Shown in pieces: positions 37,101-50,100 of a stretch of 64,000 nucleotides of DNA. The notes under the pieces are model-generated. The model did no database searches. It saw only the letters and a list, made by a program, of their open reading frames with translations, and was not told where the DNA came from. The translations under genes and the position numbers were made by a program. Position 1 is the first letter of the stretch. Every line of letters starts with the position of its first letter. Source of the stretch: Campylorhamphus procurvoides (lineage: Eukaryota > Chordata > Aves > Passeriformes > Dendrocolaptidae); assembly GCA_013396655.1 (NCBI GenBank), contig WBMV01002673.1, forward strand, positions 1,117,637 through 1,181,636. Direction: 5' to 3'.

Positions 37101-40100
37101 TTCATTGTTTCCAAATGGTGCAGTTACCTTTTGCTGAAAAATATCTCAAAGCCGATTGTGTTGATTTGTGAGAACTTGCTCTACACTAATGATCACTGGC
37201 ACGAGGAAACAACACATGGACATGCACTCATATGTGTCGTGCTTGAGCTGTAGTTAGTGCCTTCACTAGGAAGCCTCCCAGTGGTCAAGCAGCTCCCAAA
37301 TCAGCAGGACTAGGTGAGCAATTGCATAAGGCTCTGGCAGCTGCCAACCCTCGAGGTGGCAGTGCCAGGTGAAGGCAGGAGGGAGAAGGGGTCGGAATCA
37401 AAGGCAAAACAACACCCAGAATCAGTGAGATATCTGACCATCATAACAGCACCGTGCCTGCCAAACCCTCAGTGTGTTTCCCCCTCCTGCCAGCCTAAGT
37501 GCTCTGTTTCTGCTCAGCATTCCAACAATACAGCCCTGATGAACCTGGCCCAGGGGTCATCTGGGCCCCCACTCGTGACACTTGATCAGTACAGGACTAA
37601 AAGAGCAGAAAAATAGCGCAAACAGTGGGTCTGCTGCACTCCACAGAGCTTCTCCAATTCCTTTCAACAAGCCAGTTCCAACAGAAAAACACTTTTACAG
37701 CCCAAAGCCAAAAACATTATCTCTGCCTTTGACATTTACATTCCTCCTACCACACATAGCTTGGCAGAAATGCTGGCCAAGGTGTAGCAGATCCCAGAGT
37801 GTGTAATCTGGGAGCCATCTAGAGGTGACAGAGGCGCCTGGTGAGGCTCTGCTTGCACAGGGAAACACACACGGGAGCTGCGTTCCAGTGTCTCACTGAG
37901 CTGCAGGGCAAGTGGCTCATCATCAAACTCTCAGCCCTGCTTTGGCTCCAGCCAGATAGGACTGCCCAGCAGGAGGAGAGGCAGTGAGAAGGAATGAAGA
38001 TTTATGGTGTTAAGTAGAAGATAAATATGTAAGAGGGGTTATTTGTACAAGATGATTGCACAAGACTGAAAAGTTCATGGCTCACCCTATCTTGTATTTG
38101 TGGTTTATTTCTTCTATTAAGTTTTACTAAGTGCAGTTTGCATCAGAAATCCATTTTGATCAAAGCAGCAATATGAGAAAAAATTATTATGAATATATTT
38201 GTAGATTTATGCTCACAAAATGACAGCTGACTTTAGCCAAGGCACTAACTATGCAGATTCACTCTTGAAATGTAGAGTTTAGACTGTATCAATAATTAAC
38301 ACTGTTACTGTTATGAAATATAAAAACGTCCTTTTTTGTCTTTTTTATATATCTATAACGTGACAATATAATAAATCAAATAAAATCTGGAGTGTGAGCA
38401 CCTAAAATTTGGGCTCCAGCAGCTTCCCTGCTGTTTGGCACGATCTGTGTTCATTGCACTGCAACACTCCCTCTGCTGGCAGATCTAAGGGGGGATTTAT
38501 TGTTTATTGCTTCATCGTGCTTCAGCACAAGGAAAGCTTATATTGTTAGATTGCTGATTATCTTCTCATGAAAATAGGAGTATATTTGTCTTGCCTTGTA
38601 ATATCAGGTCAATACTCCTCCTACCTCACGCTCTTTCTCTATTTTTAATTAAGAGCGAAAAGCCCAGGACTACCCCAGAAAAAGATGATGATAAGTTACT
38701 GTGCTCATGTTGAAGATACAGCTGCTCCCATGAGCGGGGGGACTGAGCCTCAGTGAACACACATTTTGTGCTAAAATGGAAATTCAACTTGCTTGGTCAC
38801 AGGGGAGCTGCTGCCTCAGAGTCATGCTGTCTAAATTTTACCATTAACCTTTCTCTAAGGCACTTACAGGAGGTTGAAGCTGTGTGGCAGAAGCAACACT
38901 CAGCTGTGCACAGATCAAAAGTCCTACCTAGAAACTCTGTGAATCCTCCTTCAAAGGCAGGGCCCATGCTGAACTCGAGCTGTGCAGCTCAGGAGCTTCA
39001 AGCACTGACATCCTTCAGACAGTAGATGTTTGTAAACTCTTCAAAAGATTGTTTTGTGCTGCTACTCTCTGCTAAATGAACACAGCACCCACTGTTAGTT
39101 TCCCTTCAGAGTGTTTCAGGGCATGTTTGGCCACTTAGTGGAGTGGGAACCTTTAGGCTTCCTGGTGAAAGAAGTGGAGACTGCCCTAGAAGACCAGGCA
39201 GCGAGTGCTGTGGTGGTTTGTCCTCCCCCTGTAGCCTTGCTGCAATCCCATTTTTGTGAGTACACTTTGGAGCAGACATATTTACCTTTTTTAAATGCAA
39301 TTCCTTTTTTATTTTCAGAGTGCCATTAAGAAATTACTGAAGGAATGCTGAATCAAAGGAGTAGAAAGATGCCACATATTTTAAAGACAGAGAAAACTCA
39401 CTTAAAGAAGAAAGCTATTGAGGAAAAAAAGACTCCATTAAAGACAAACAGTGGCCCAAGAAATTCTAAGTGTATGTGTGCACATATATGTAGCCACAAG
39501 ACATCCACTGATACTCCCTTAGTTGTCATCAATTCAATGTTCAAGTATAGGACTGCAATGAAATTGGAAGTTCAAGGTCATGAGATATGGCTTATTTATC
39601 TTATAATGGAAATATTCAGCCCACTTTGTTAAAACAAGAATTTCAGTCTTCAGAGTTATAATTCAGACTGTTAATTAAAAGAGGACTTTGAAGGGAAGGG
39701 CCTATATGAAGCCTGGGAAATGCAAGGCAGTGACTGCTACAAAATCCTGCCTTTCTTGACTTCCTCCTGCCATCACTGGAAACATCATGACAAATGGCCC
39801 CATACACTCAACCACTGCAGCTCCCTCTTCATTATGCTGTTTGGTTTTGAACTAATATTTCTGTAGTCATGCTGCACCTTTTTATCAGCCCTGATGCAAC
39901 ATGATTACACCAAACGCCCTGCCTCTGGCACATCCTGCTGCTGAGTTCCTAGATGCTACAAGGCCTGTGACCTAATAGTGCTAAGTGCTGGATAAACATG
40001 GTGAGAGTGTCTGCCCCACGGTGTTTATACTCTAATTATGTGAGATAAAGGGAGAGAAACAGGCAAAGGCAGGAGGGACTGTTTTAATTCACAGATTCAA

Positions 40101-42589
40101 AGTAAATGACTCACTTTAGCCATACCAGAGCATTTTCAGCAAAGCTAGGCATTCAACAATCTCAGTCCCTGGCCATTATTTTTATCTTTTAATTTCTCTG
40201 TTGAGCCTAACATGTCTCTGAAGGCCAAGGTCTCCTCATACAGAATACTGTGTAAACAGAAAAGGAAACCTCAAGGACAGTAAAGAAAGCAACATGACTA
40301 TAAGGTATGTATATACATCAGCTGGAGACTCACTGACAGGACAGGAATGCACCTAACACAGCTGTAGACTCTTTCTTATGACATTTTAAGGAGGAATCGC
40401 ATCAAAGTGAAGGCAGAAGTGAGATGAGCATCAAGGGGAAGAAAATAAGGAAGATGATAGAACAAATAGGGAAGAAAAGTATAATACTTTATTTGGCATC
40501 ATTGAGATGAGTTCAGTGGGGCTCCAAGAGACCTCAGTTGAACATACACCACTATAATGGGATATGAATAACAGAAGTATTATTTTTTTATGTCTCAGTC
40601 TGACTCACCATTACTGCATGTCCTCGGGAGCTCTAAGTAAGAGCTTTGCTAACAAGGTCAGCCTGGCCTATGATAGTCAGGTAAGATTTTTTCCTCTTTT
40701 TGTTGCCATTGCATTTTGCCTTCAGGTTAACTCCTGGTCTATATCACTTCATGTGCATCAAACACATGAGGCTCTCCCTGCTGAGCTGTCCCTGCTGACC
40801 TGTAGCAGTTGCTTCTTACACATTTGCCCCGCAAGGCTAGATCTTGCTCATGAATGTAGTAAGTGAATTGAATCCAGTACAACTTTACATCCTCACACCT
40901 TATTAGAGTTTAGCTGAGCTGGGCAACAGGAGATATTCCAGTGCCAAGAGTCTACTCAGTTCCTCCCTCCTCTCCCCACAGTGGTTAAGAAATCTTCTCA
41001 ATGAGCTCTTCGAAGCAGAAGAGATCAGATAACATGCCAACTTGTATGAAATAATTTTCAAGGAAAACTCTCTGATGCAGAGCATGGATTCAGCTACAGG
41101 AAGTTGTACCATTTGCAAAGACCTTTCTTTTTGCCTAGTTTCCACTTCTCTTCCCACATAACAGGAAGTAGAAAGGGCTGTTTACAGGGATTTTAAAGCC
41201 CTCATTATAGGCACAAGAGGCCTGATCTGCAGGTGATATACATGGGATCAGGGTGCACTGCTCCTGTTCAGGCTCAAGCCCCTTCTGTGTACACACAGCA
41301 CTCTGTGAGGAAGAGAAAGCTTTTCATGCTGAGCATCTGCCAAGGCAGCAGGCACAGACTGAAGCTGATGTGTGCTGCCACGTGGGACCAAGCCATTCAC
41401 TGCTGGGGCGTAGGAAGTGGCTCAGGTGCTTTTTGATGCAGATACTCAGGATCCAGCTTAATGCCTTACTCCTCCTTTGATACCTGATTCCATGTCTGCT
41501 CCTCCTCTGTAAAACAATGGCAACCCCTCCTGACCTCTGTGCTGCACGGTAAATACAAGATTAAGTGGAACAGGGGAATGAAATCTCCTGACTCCTGAGA
41601 TGAACTGAGGTCACATAAGCCCTGCCTTGTCTTTCAAAATCCACAAGGGTTGTATAAACCTGTGACTAAAATGTTCCCTCCTCTCTCTGAGGTTTTGCCT
41701 TTTCTCAGGAGCCTTTTGTCCCAGTGATGACTTCATTTGATGTCCCTTGATTTGATTCAGATTAGATATACTGGCTCACTACATGGGTGAGTTAGTGTAA
41801 CTACCAGCTGTGCTTTTGCCACAGGGCTCCTGTCTCGTTGGTGGAAGCAGCTTCCAGGGATCTTCTGACACTGCCAACAGTGCAGGTGGCTAAGACAAGA
41901 AATAGAGTAGTTACAGTGGCACAGGGAACCTGAGCTTGGCATTGATGAGGCCTCAGCTGGGACCTTCAAAAAAGCTTGATGTGTATCCTACATTGGGATA
42001 CGTGGAGCAAGTGGCAATAGTCAAAAGAAGAACAGGAATGATTGGGGATGAATCATGGGGGAAGACTGAAAGTACAGGGCATAGTCCAGAGAGAGAATAC
42101 AATGTGAAAACAGTCTTTAACTGCTAATACAAGGTGGCAATCTCTTGTCCCAGTGCATGACAGACAAAACAAGATTTAAGTGATTTAAATTGAAATAGAT
42201 AAGACTGAAGTTAAACAAAATCAATAAACAGTATGAATAATGAAAAACTGGGACAGATTGCCTAGAGGATAACACAGAACCATCACTTTCTGTCTGTAAG
42301 TACAGGTTAGAAACACACCTGACAGGAATGACACAGGTAGAGCTGATCTCCAGTGGTAGGACAGACCAGAATACCTTTTCTGGCTCCTTGTAACTCTCTA
42401 ATTCAGTAATTATTATCTTGTAGATGCTTATTCAGTTACTTTATCACAATACACAGGCTTGGGGACATACACCATTGTAAGAGAGGTGACACAGAAGAGC
42501 AGTCATAAGCAAAGAACTCCTGCAACACTCCAGATCTATGAGCAACCCACAAGTACGTATTAGGTGCAGAACTCAGGAAGGGCTGAGGA
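31116..42589 (-). other. Upstream intron or 5' flank of ARHGEF4
   Basis: An upstream exon must feed the acceptor at 31116, so at least part of this is intron. I could not find that exon. The stretch is AT-rich with a short GA repeat and one GC-richer patch at 32.99-33.4 kb that is open for 160 codons on the plus strand (start 32970); its product is unrecognised. No CpG-rich promoter is seen here. Confidence 0.5.
35461..35477. repeat. Short (GA)n microsatellite
   Basis: About eight AG units sit in tandem. Simple repeat, no associated gene. Confidence 0.85.
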
Positions 42590-42700
42590 ATGTCCACTGA
42601 ATAGAGGAGAGATCTAGAAAACATGATATATGAAAAAAGACTGAAAGAACCACACCTGTTGCTTAGCCTGGAGAAAACTTCATAGTGCAAAATGGCACAT
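42590..42700 (+). mobile_element. Short CR1-like fragment
   Basis: The segment containing ATATGAAAAAAGACTGAAAG, then AACCACACCTGTTGCTTAGCCTGGAGAAAA resembles the CR1 3' region block that reads roughly GAGAGACTGAGAGA, then CTGTTTAGCCTGGAGAAG. It is short and diverged; the ends are approximate. Confidence 0.6.
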
Positions 42701-43489
42701 ACCACCCAGACCTTATAACTTCGGATTTTTATTTCAAGCCTCAAAACTTCAATATGATAAAGAAGACAGCCAAAGGGACTGAAGTTCTCCATATCTGAAG
42801 TCCTTTGGCACAATCCATCTTGGCACATCTGCCCTACAATCTCAGTTGTGCCTCTCTCTCATGGGAGAAGGTATATCACAGTGAAGATACTTCCACTGGC
42901 ACAGGGCATTATACACCCCTAACTGGAATCACAAATTACATCCACTTAGTTCTTCAGATGGAGGAACAGCTCCTTGCTCTGTCATACCTGTGTAATACCA
43001 AGGGAGATTCTAGGACTGCAGCAAGTGTTCATTTTGGCTTCCCTACACTTCAGCAAGGAAGCAATAATTTATTTTTTTAAAAAACAGAAGCAGCAGAAAC
43101 TTCTGCCTGCAGCAAGTGTTAATTTCAAGAGCATGTCACTTATTGGTTCAGTGGGAAGGACTGGCTTTCCAAGTTGTAAGGTTAGAGAGAGGGTTGGAGG
43201 ACTTGAGAAAAGCTGGAATAAATCATGACACAATTTCTCCAACCTGGCAACATGCAGAAAGAAGGAAAAGGCCTTGCAGAAGAAAATCTAGGGCAGAAGG
43301 ATTTTGAGCAGAAGATAGGATTGCTTGTGATTATATCAAGTCATTCATTCCTCAGCTGTTCCCACACTGACCTGTGTGTCTTCCCAGGTATTAGCAAATT
43401 ACTTCACGTGTCAGGGGAGAGTCAGAGGTGAGAAAGGTCCAGTCACTTATTCCACACCACAATTCCTCACCTAGCCAGTGCTAGCCTGT
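42701..43489. other. Unassigned spacer between CR1 fragments
   Basis: I see no gene, RNA or named repeat in this stretch. It may include eroded 5' parts of the adjacent CR1 copy. Confidence 0.4.
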
Positions 43490-44731
43490 GCACAGAAAGA
43501 TTTGAAAACACCTGAAAGACAACACAGCGATGGGTCACAGCCAGCGCAGCTTCATGAGAGAGAAGTCCCACTTATCCAACATGATTCCCTTTATGACAAG
43601 GTAACCCACCTAGTTAATCAAGAGGGGGCAGTTGATGTAATCTTTTTGGATTTCAGCAAAGCTTTTGGTACTGTCTCTCCCAGGATCCAGCTGGACAAAC
43701 ACATCATGTGGAGGGTGAGCAATTGGCTCATGGGTTGGGCACAGAGGGTGGCAGTGACTGGGGTGACATCAGATTGGCCACCTGTCATTAATGGGGTTCC
43801 ACAGGGCTCCATCTTGGACCCTGTGCTCTTCAACATCTCCATAAATGACTTGGATGCAGGACTGGAGGGGATATTGAGCAAGTTCTCAGGTGACACAAAA
43901 CTGGGAGGAGCTGTTGACTCCCTCAAAGGCAGGGAGACCCTGCAGAGAGACCTCGACAGATCAGAGGGCTGGGCAATCACCAACCATAACAACAAGGGGA
44001 AGTGGCAGATTCTGCACCTGGGATGGGCAACTCCAGATGTACAGACAGACTGGGGAATGAGATGCTGGAAAACACTGCCATGGAAAGGGACCTGGGGGTC
44101 CTGGGTGATGGCCAGTTTGCCATGAGTCAGCAGTGCCTGGAGCCAGGAGGGACATCCCTGTCCTGGGGGCACCAGGCAAAGCATCACTGGGTGAGGGAGG
44201 GGATTGTCCTGCTCTACTCTGCACTGGGGTGGCCTCACCAGGAATATTGGGCCGGTTTGGGGTGGCACAATGTAAGAAGGGGATAAAGCCATTAGAGAGC
44301 GTCCAGAGGAGGGTGACAGAGATGGTGAAGGGTGTGAGGAGGGGCTGCGGGCACTTGGTGTGTTCAGCTGGAGGAGAGGAGACTGAGGGGAGACCTCATT
44401 GCAGCCACGAGGGGAAAAGGAGAGGCAGGCACTGATCTCTGCTCTGTGGGGACCAATGATAGAACCCAAGGGAATGGCCTGAAGTTGTGTCAGGACAGGT
44501 TTAGGTTGGATATCAGGAAAAGGTTCTTCCCCCAGAGGGGGATTGGGCACTGAACAGGCTCCCCAGGTCAATGGGCACAGCACCAAACCTGACAGAGCTC
44601 AAGAGGCATTTGGATGACACTCTCAGGCACACAGTGTGACTCTTGGGGACAGTCTTATGCAGGGACAGAAGCTGGACTCGATGATCCCTGTGGGTCCCTT
44701 CCAACTCAGCATATTCTGTGAATCTGTGATT
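43490..44731 (+). mobile_element. CR1 LINE, 5'-truncated copy with part of the reverse transcriptase and the 3' end
   Basis: A frame at 43478-44125 encodes reverse transcriptase blocks typical of CR1 ORF2: AVDVIFLDFSKAFGTVS, NGVPQGSILDPVLFNISIND and SKFSGDTKLGGAVDSLKGRE. The usual catalytic F/Y-A-D-D is FSGD here, a segment between SPRIQLDK and WRVSNWL is deleted, and the frame then ends early. The 3' region continues through CCCCCAGAGGGGGATTGGGC to the tail ATCCCTGTGGGTCCCTTCCA and ATATTCTGTGAATCTGTGA. CR1 moves by reverse transcription at nicked target DNA and is the main LINE of birds. This copy is dead. It lies antisense to ARHGEF4. Confidence 0.95.
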
Positions 44732-46234
44732 TGAAAACTTATCAGATCAGCTAGCTGTGCATTTTAAGCCAAAATCCAGCTTTCAGCACTGTGGATTCAG
44801 GAATACAGTAACTATAGCCTTCTACCTAATGATTTTGCTTGGCACAGCACTGACTTCAAACTACCATGAAGCCAAAAAAATGTTGCAGAACTTGTATCTC
44901 ATTTGATACCCTCTTAAGGTCAGTTCAAGAAAAATGGCACACAGACCTCCATGAACATCCAAAAAGCTGTAAACTTTGGTTAACAAAACAGAGCTCAACT
45001 TTGCTCTTAACCACAAAGATCAAGTGACATATAAAAGGAAACAAAAGGATGCAAATCATACATTTTCAAGTCTTTGAAGATCCTGCTGGCACTGCTTGAG
45101 GTCAGAGTACTTTTCACTACAGCTCATTTCACTTCAGTCAGCTTTTTCACTTGCTTCAATGCTGAATATGCAAAGAGTACCAGACATTTTTAACCTCAAT
45201 CTGTTTTCATTACCTGTCAGGAATAGCACTAATAACAGGCATTAGAGGTACAATATTCAATTGTTCAGGACAGCCTAAACATTTAATTACATTATGGTAG
45301 CTAATCACAAATAATTGCCTTAGGGAAAACAGGGCAGCTGTGAGGGGATGCTGCTCTCTGTTCTGCTCATGGCACAGGATTCAGCAAGGACAAGGCAAGC
45401 AGCACAGGGAGAAACATCTTCCAACTGCTCACAAACCCTGTTCCTCTTAGTCTTTTTGAGAGGGACTACTTCAGCTTGCTCCCATGCAGCCCAGTGGTGA
45501 CCACCTTATTGGAAAGGAGCCCAATTCCATATTGACTCTACTTTGGGTATTCTTATTTTATCATCACTTCTGCTAACATTTGTCTTTTTGTTGAATCTGG
45601 CTCCATCAAGTTTCCTTACCATTGTTCCTTTCTTCCCAACCCTGTAATTATCTTACACAAATGGCTAGTTCCACTGATCTACCAGAGAGAAATCAAATAG
45701 AGGGTGATTAGCAGAATCAAAGATAGTGAAATCATGCCTTTAATGAAAAAGAAAAATGAAACCAACCAATCAAACAAAACACACCTAAAAAGAAAAAAAA
45801 ATGGGAGCAGGGGGCGGGGAAGGAAAGAAGAAAGAAATTGATCTTACTTTCTTCTGCCACGATGTAGAAGTAGGAAGTTCAGACTAAAATAGAGCAGAAT
45901 ACTGTGGACAGAGATATGTTACAGCAGAACTTCTGTGACTCAATCTTATTTGGCAGGTACCTCAGATATGGACTCAGCTCTCTGGTGCTCACTGGCCTGT
46001 CCCTGTCTTATACATCATTATTTATGATCTTTATTTACAGATATCTATATAAAGCTGATGCTCCATTATGTAACCATTTTAAAGTACAATGACTAAGGAG
46101 CAATGGAGGTTTCTACAACTCTTATCTCTTACAGAAATGAGTTCTGTTCCTATGTGTTATAAAGTGTTAAGAAGATTTTGTTCAGGCAGTAGACAGCCTC
46201 CTTTAGTACCAAGCTGAAAACTTCATTTATAACA
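44732..46234. other. Unassigned AT-rich sequence
   Basis: No gene is seen. It includes an A-rich stretch near 45789-45802. Short frames only. Confidence 0.45.
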
Positions 46235-46440
46235 TTATTTCTCTGCCAGCTCCTTTGGTAGAAGCCTCCAGCCAACACATCCATGCACCAGAACCAGTGC
46301 AGACACTGCTCTCACATCTGTTAACGCCTCACCAAAAGCCTTCATGCAAGACCTGAGTCTTGCAAAATACAAGACAGTACAACTTGCAGTTGGAGGACTG
46401 CAACCTAGTCTAGAGTTAAGAATATCCATAAGCAACAGAC
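46235..46440 (-). pseudogene. Possible protease-region remnant of the same gypsy element
   Basis: Just 3' of the gag frame on the same strand, a short open stretch reads ARLRSCMKAFGEAL and then SALVLVHGCVGWRLLPKELA. This loosely resembles the end of gypsy protease, where a LRTY-x-GE motif is followed by LPLxVVxGxGPSLLGRxWL. The order gag then protease fits. No D-T/S-G catalytic triad is visible and no reverse transcriptase follows, so this is tentative. Confidence 0.3.
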
Positions 46441-46476
46441 CCTCAGCTTGAGCAATCAGGTCCCAGTTGCCCCTGT

Positions 46477-47160
46477 TTAGTTTTCTGTCGCTCTTTCCCA
46501 GGCACTTTGCAACCAGCAGCCTACCTGGAAGTTCCTGCCCCTCCTAGGGTTTGTTTTTGAAGTGGCAGGGTATCTCAGTTGCCAGCCCAAGTGCTGCCTC
46601 CTCATAACTGGTGCAGATGACATCAAACTGTGACAACACAGGATGAATTGCTTTTGCTTCTCTTGATCATATTTTGTTGAGAAGGCAGATCTTTCCTGTC
46701 CCCAGCAGTGCCACTGATTACAGCAGTTATCATTTCTTATCTTCCAGATTTTACTGCTGCTCCAGTTTTCCCACTGCTTTGTCAGAACTGAAATAAACCC
46801 AGGGCAAGTTCTCTGCAATGCTCTCTCCACCTGTGATCCCAGCTCCCTTGCCTGGGCCAGAGTCAAGGTACCAAGTTCCATCAAGAGCTTCTCCCGAATT
46901 CGCCGATCTGCTGCTTTGTCAGTGAGCTGATGCAGGATCAGCTCTTCCTGCCAACAGCCAAAAGCACAGATTGATGCCAATTCTTGCAGTGCCAAAGCTT
47001 TACCTGTTGTAAAAGTTTCAGCTGGCAGTTGTTCCTGCTGCCTGAATTGGAACCTCTGTAATACACTCTGTCTGGGCTTCATGTGCCCTGAAATCTTCTT
47101 CATTGTTTCTTCAAAGAGGGTAGCTGAAGCCAAGGTTGTCAGAAATCCTCTGATCTTTCA
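46477..47160 (-). pseudogene. Fossil Ty3/gypsy-type gag fragment
   Basis: A minus-strand frame opens after a TGA near 47165 and runs about 225 codons to TAA at 46477, with no clear ATG. Its first 110 residues follow the gag pattern of Ty3/gypsy (Metaviridae) elements. The block VLQRFQFRQQEQLPAETF matches the usual ERF-F-RxQ-x-GES pattern. LQELASICAFG matches LRxLAxxCxFG. Next comes ELILHQLTD, then IREKLLMELGTLTLAQAREL and SQVERAL, matching RERLLxExxLTLxxAxxxAxxxE. After that the expected CCHC zinc knuckle is degraded. It is a broken capsid gene of an old retrotransposon. Whether any part is still expressed is unknown. Confidence 0.75.
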
Positions 47161-50100
47161 CATTCAAAGTGAAAGAACAGTCCTCAGAGAACCTTCAAGT
47201 TTCACTCGTCTATATCAGCCAAACGTCACAATCAGCCAGGAACCTGAGATTTCACAGTTCCAGCAATGTGTAGGACATAAAACTGGCAGCAAGATGCAAC
47301 AGGATCTCCCCAGTCTTTCCTGCTTCTGCTGTGTAGGTCCACTGGTATTCCCACTACCTCTGAAGCTGTGACCCAAAAGCCTCTGCCTTCCAGCCCAGGT
47401 AGGGCAGGAAATGCAATGCTCCTCCCATGCAGGCAGCAAGGGTGAGCATAAGAGAAAATTAAATGGGAAGGAAATGAGAAGATGAGATGGAAATACTGTC
47501 CTCCCTGCTAGGAAGTTTTTGTTGCACACCCTAAAGCTTGTCAGATGTTTACCGGGACTCAAACACAAATCCCAGGTTTAGGGGTTATACAAACATTGCT
47601 CACAATAACTAACAGCACAATCTTCACCACCAAAGAATCCCCACATACCACCAGGGCACACGTGGAAAGTGAGCAGAGCAGCAAAGAGATGGTGCTGACA
47701 GCCAAGGGTGACTTATACCAGCCTTCAGAGGTGCAGGCTGGCAGCTCTTTATTTTGCCATGTCTAACAATCGTCCCTAAGAATGGCATCCACCCATGCCA
47801 GCCCCCATCAACCTGTTCCAAAGGGGCACTGTTTCACCAGCAGTGCACAGAGACCAGTCCCACAGCAAATAAGAGCAGCAGGACTGTAGAAAGACCTTTG
47901 TATGGGCAATTCTGCTTCTCAGGTTGGAGCCTCTGGCTGCCTCCATCTTGCAGTTTTTTCAGCAATCACGTAGCAGGCACAACTGCAAACACTGCACCAC
48001 TAAAGTGTGTGTTGTAGAATAGACAATGAGAAAGAAGGAGGAGATGTCTTACTTGCCTTGCATGTTTGTGAATATGTATGGTATTAAAATACACTTTTAA
48101 ACTGTTTTTTCATATTTTGGGGGGTGTCTGCTGGATCCCAGCCAGAGACCTGAGGGATCTGTGCATCCCATGCTGTAATGAGGAAGAAGTAAATGGTTCT
48201 CTGAGTCAAATGCCTATACATGCCTAGATGATCATGGTTTTAAGACAACCTTTCTCAATGAACTAGCCAACTCTATTAGTTCAGAAGTACTATTCAATTT
48301 TTGAATAACAGTAACATGAAAGAATTTCCTTGGCTATATAAGTATTCCTGAGCAACACTGGAGAAGCTCATGGACTTACCTATACCTGCCCGCTGCCTCA
48401 CCATATCCTTTAACAGGAACATACCAGCTTTTCCAGTAAAGCCTGGGTCACACAACAAGCTTAGGTGGAGGTGGAATGCTGAATTACTCAACAGCTTTTG
48501 CATTTTTCAAAGACTTGAACTTTAAGAGGTTTAAAAAGTATGGTCCCAGCAATGTATTAAAGGAGGATTTAGGTTAAAATTAATCTGGAGAGTCTCAGAC
48601 CCATTTTTAGTGATCAGATCTACTGTATGGAGATTAATTATACAGATTTTGGTTATTTTTATAAGAGAACTCTAAGCTTTACCCCATGAGCATAATTTTT
48701 CTGCTACTCAGTATTTTCAGTGTCCACTGTTTTTATGGTGTCAGCTGACTTGAAGGTAGTAAGCTAAGGAGGAAAAGGAAATGACGGCAAACTTCCCCAA
48801 AACCTAATTTAAAATACCAGAATGACTTGAACTGCTTTGCTCAGAACACTCCAGTGTACAGTTGTGTTGTAGTCATGAGACATTCTGTGAAGTAAAACTC
48901 TTAAGAACTCTTTATTAGAGCTGGACAAAACTGTCAGGGAAATCACTAATAATATTAGATAATATTAATATATTGTGACGTTTCAGCCACATAACACATT
49001 TTTTAAGGATTTTCCTTTAGTAGAAACTGCTGTTCATGCACATTGAAGGGGTATGGAGAAAAGTTTCCTTTCCTGAAAGATTAGATAACCTAGAAGAATA
49101 GTTGTGCAGAAGGGAGGGAGAGAGGACGGGCTCTGAATCCTACTGTTACAAATGTATTTTGGGCTTGAACAAGACATTCTTTAACATATCAAGCATCTTC
49201 ACACTGTGCTTCATTCCGCCCTCGGTCAGCACTCCCCTTATCACACAGAGAAAGAGAGCTCAGAGACACGATGTGATCTGCTTTAGACAATAAATAAGAC
49301 AAAGCCGGGATAGGAAGTCAGGGATTCAGTATCCCATTCCCTTCCTTCAGCAGCTCACTAAGCCGATCACCTCCCCACAGCTCTGCTTCTGGAAATGAAT
49401 AGACTCGGCCAAAGGAGTCAGGAGCTACTGCCAGCCCAGCTCTAGATAACCAGCCCCACATCAACAACAACCTTATTTAAAAGGCCTCTCTGATTGAAGA
49501 AGAACCTGAGCTTTAAATTGCTGACAGCTGGCAGAACGCTCAGGGAAGCCTCACAATATGTTTGCTATATTTTCATACCTTTCCCTGGACATCTTATTTT
49601 AATCACTTGCAGAGACAGGATATTGAGCTAAATAGAACAGACAACAAATCCATCTGGCCCGCTTTTTTCTCACTTCACAAAGCAGGAAACCAGTTCAAAT
49701 AGGATGATGCCAAAAAGTGACCTCCTCCACGAAATTTCAGGATGGATTTTTAAACATGGAGACCTGAATTTTGATGTCTCCTTTGGAAAACTTCCCTGCA
49801 AAAATGAATATTCAAAACCTTTAACTGTGAACTATGGAAGGGCAAGTAAAGTAATCAGGTTGGGTTAAGAGGAAATACATTGCAGAGTGACCTTGTGTGA
49901 ACTACGCCATGTCTTGAAATCAAGAGCTCTTACTCTCTACACCGTGTTGGGTCAAACACAGGCCATCTGACCTGGGTCTCATGTGACTACAAATAACTGG
50001 ATATAGGGAGGATGTCCAGAAAGGCTGTCCTGCACAGCCTAAGTGTTTGGAGCAGCACTGAGAGTCGGGAAATGGCCATTCAGGACACGTGGGTCATTAA

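Noticed and set aside
43618..44586. Minus-strand frame of 322 codons
   Set aside because: It is the antisense of the CR1 reverse transcriptase and 3' region; the Pro/Ser-rich product is the mirror of the LINE.
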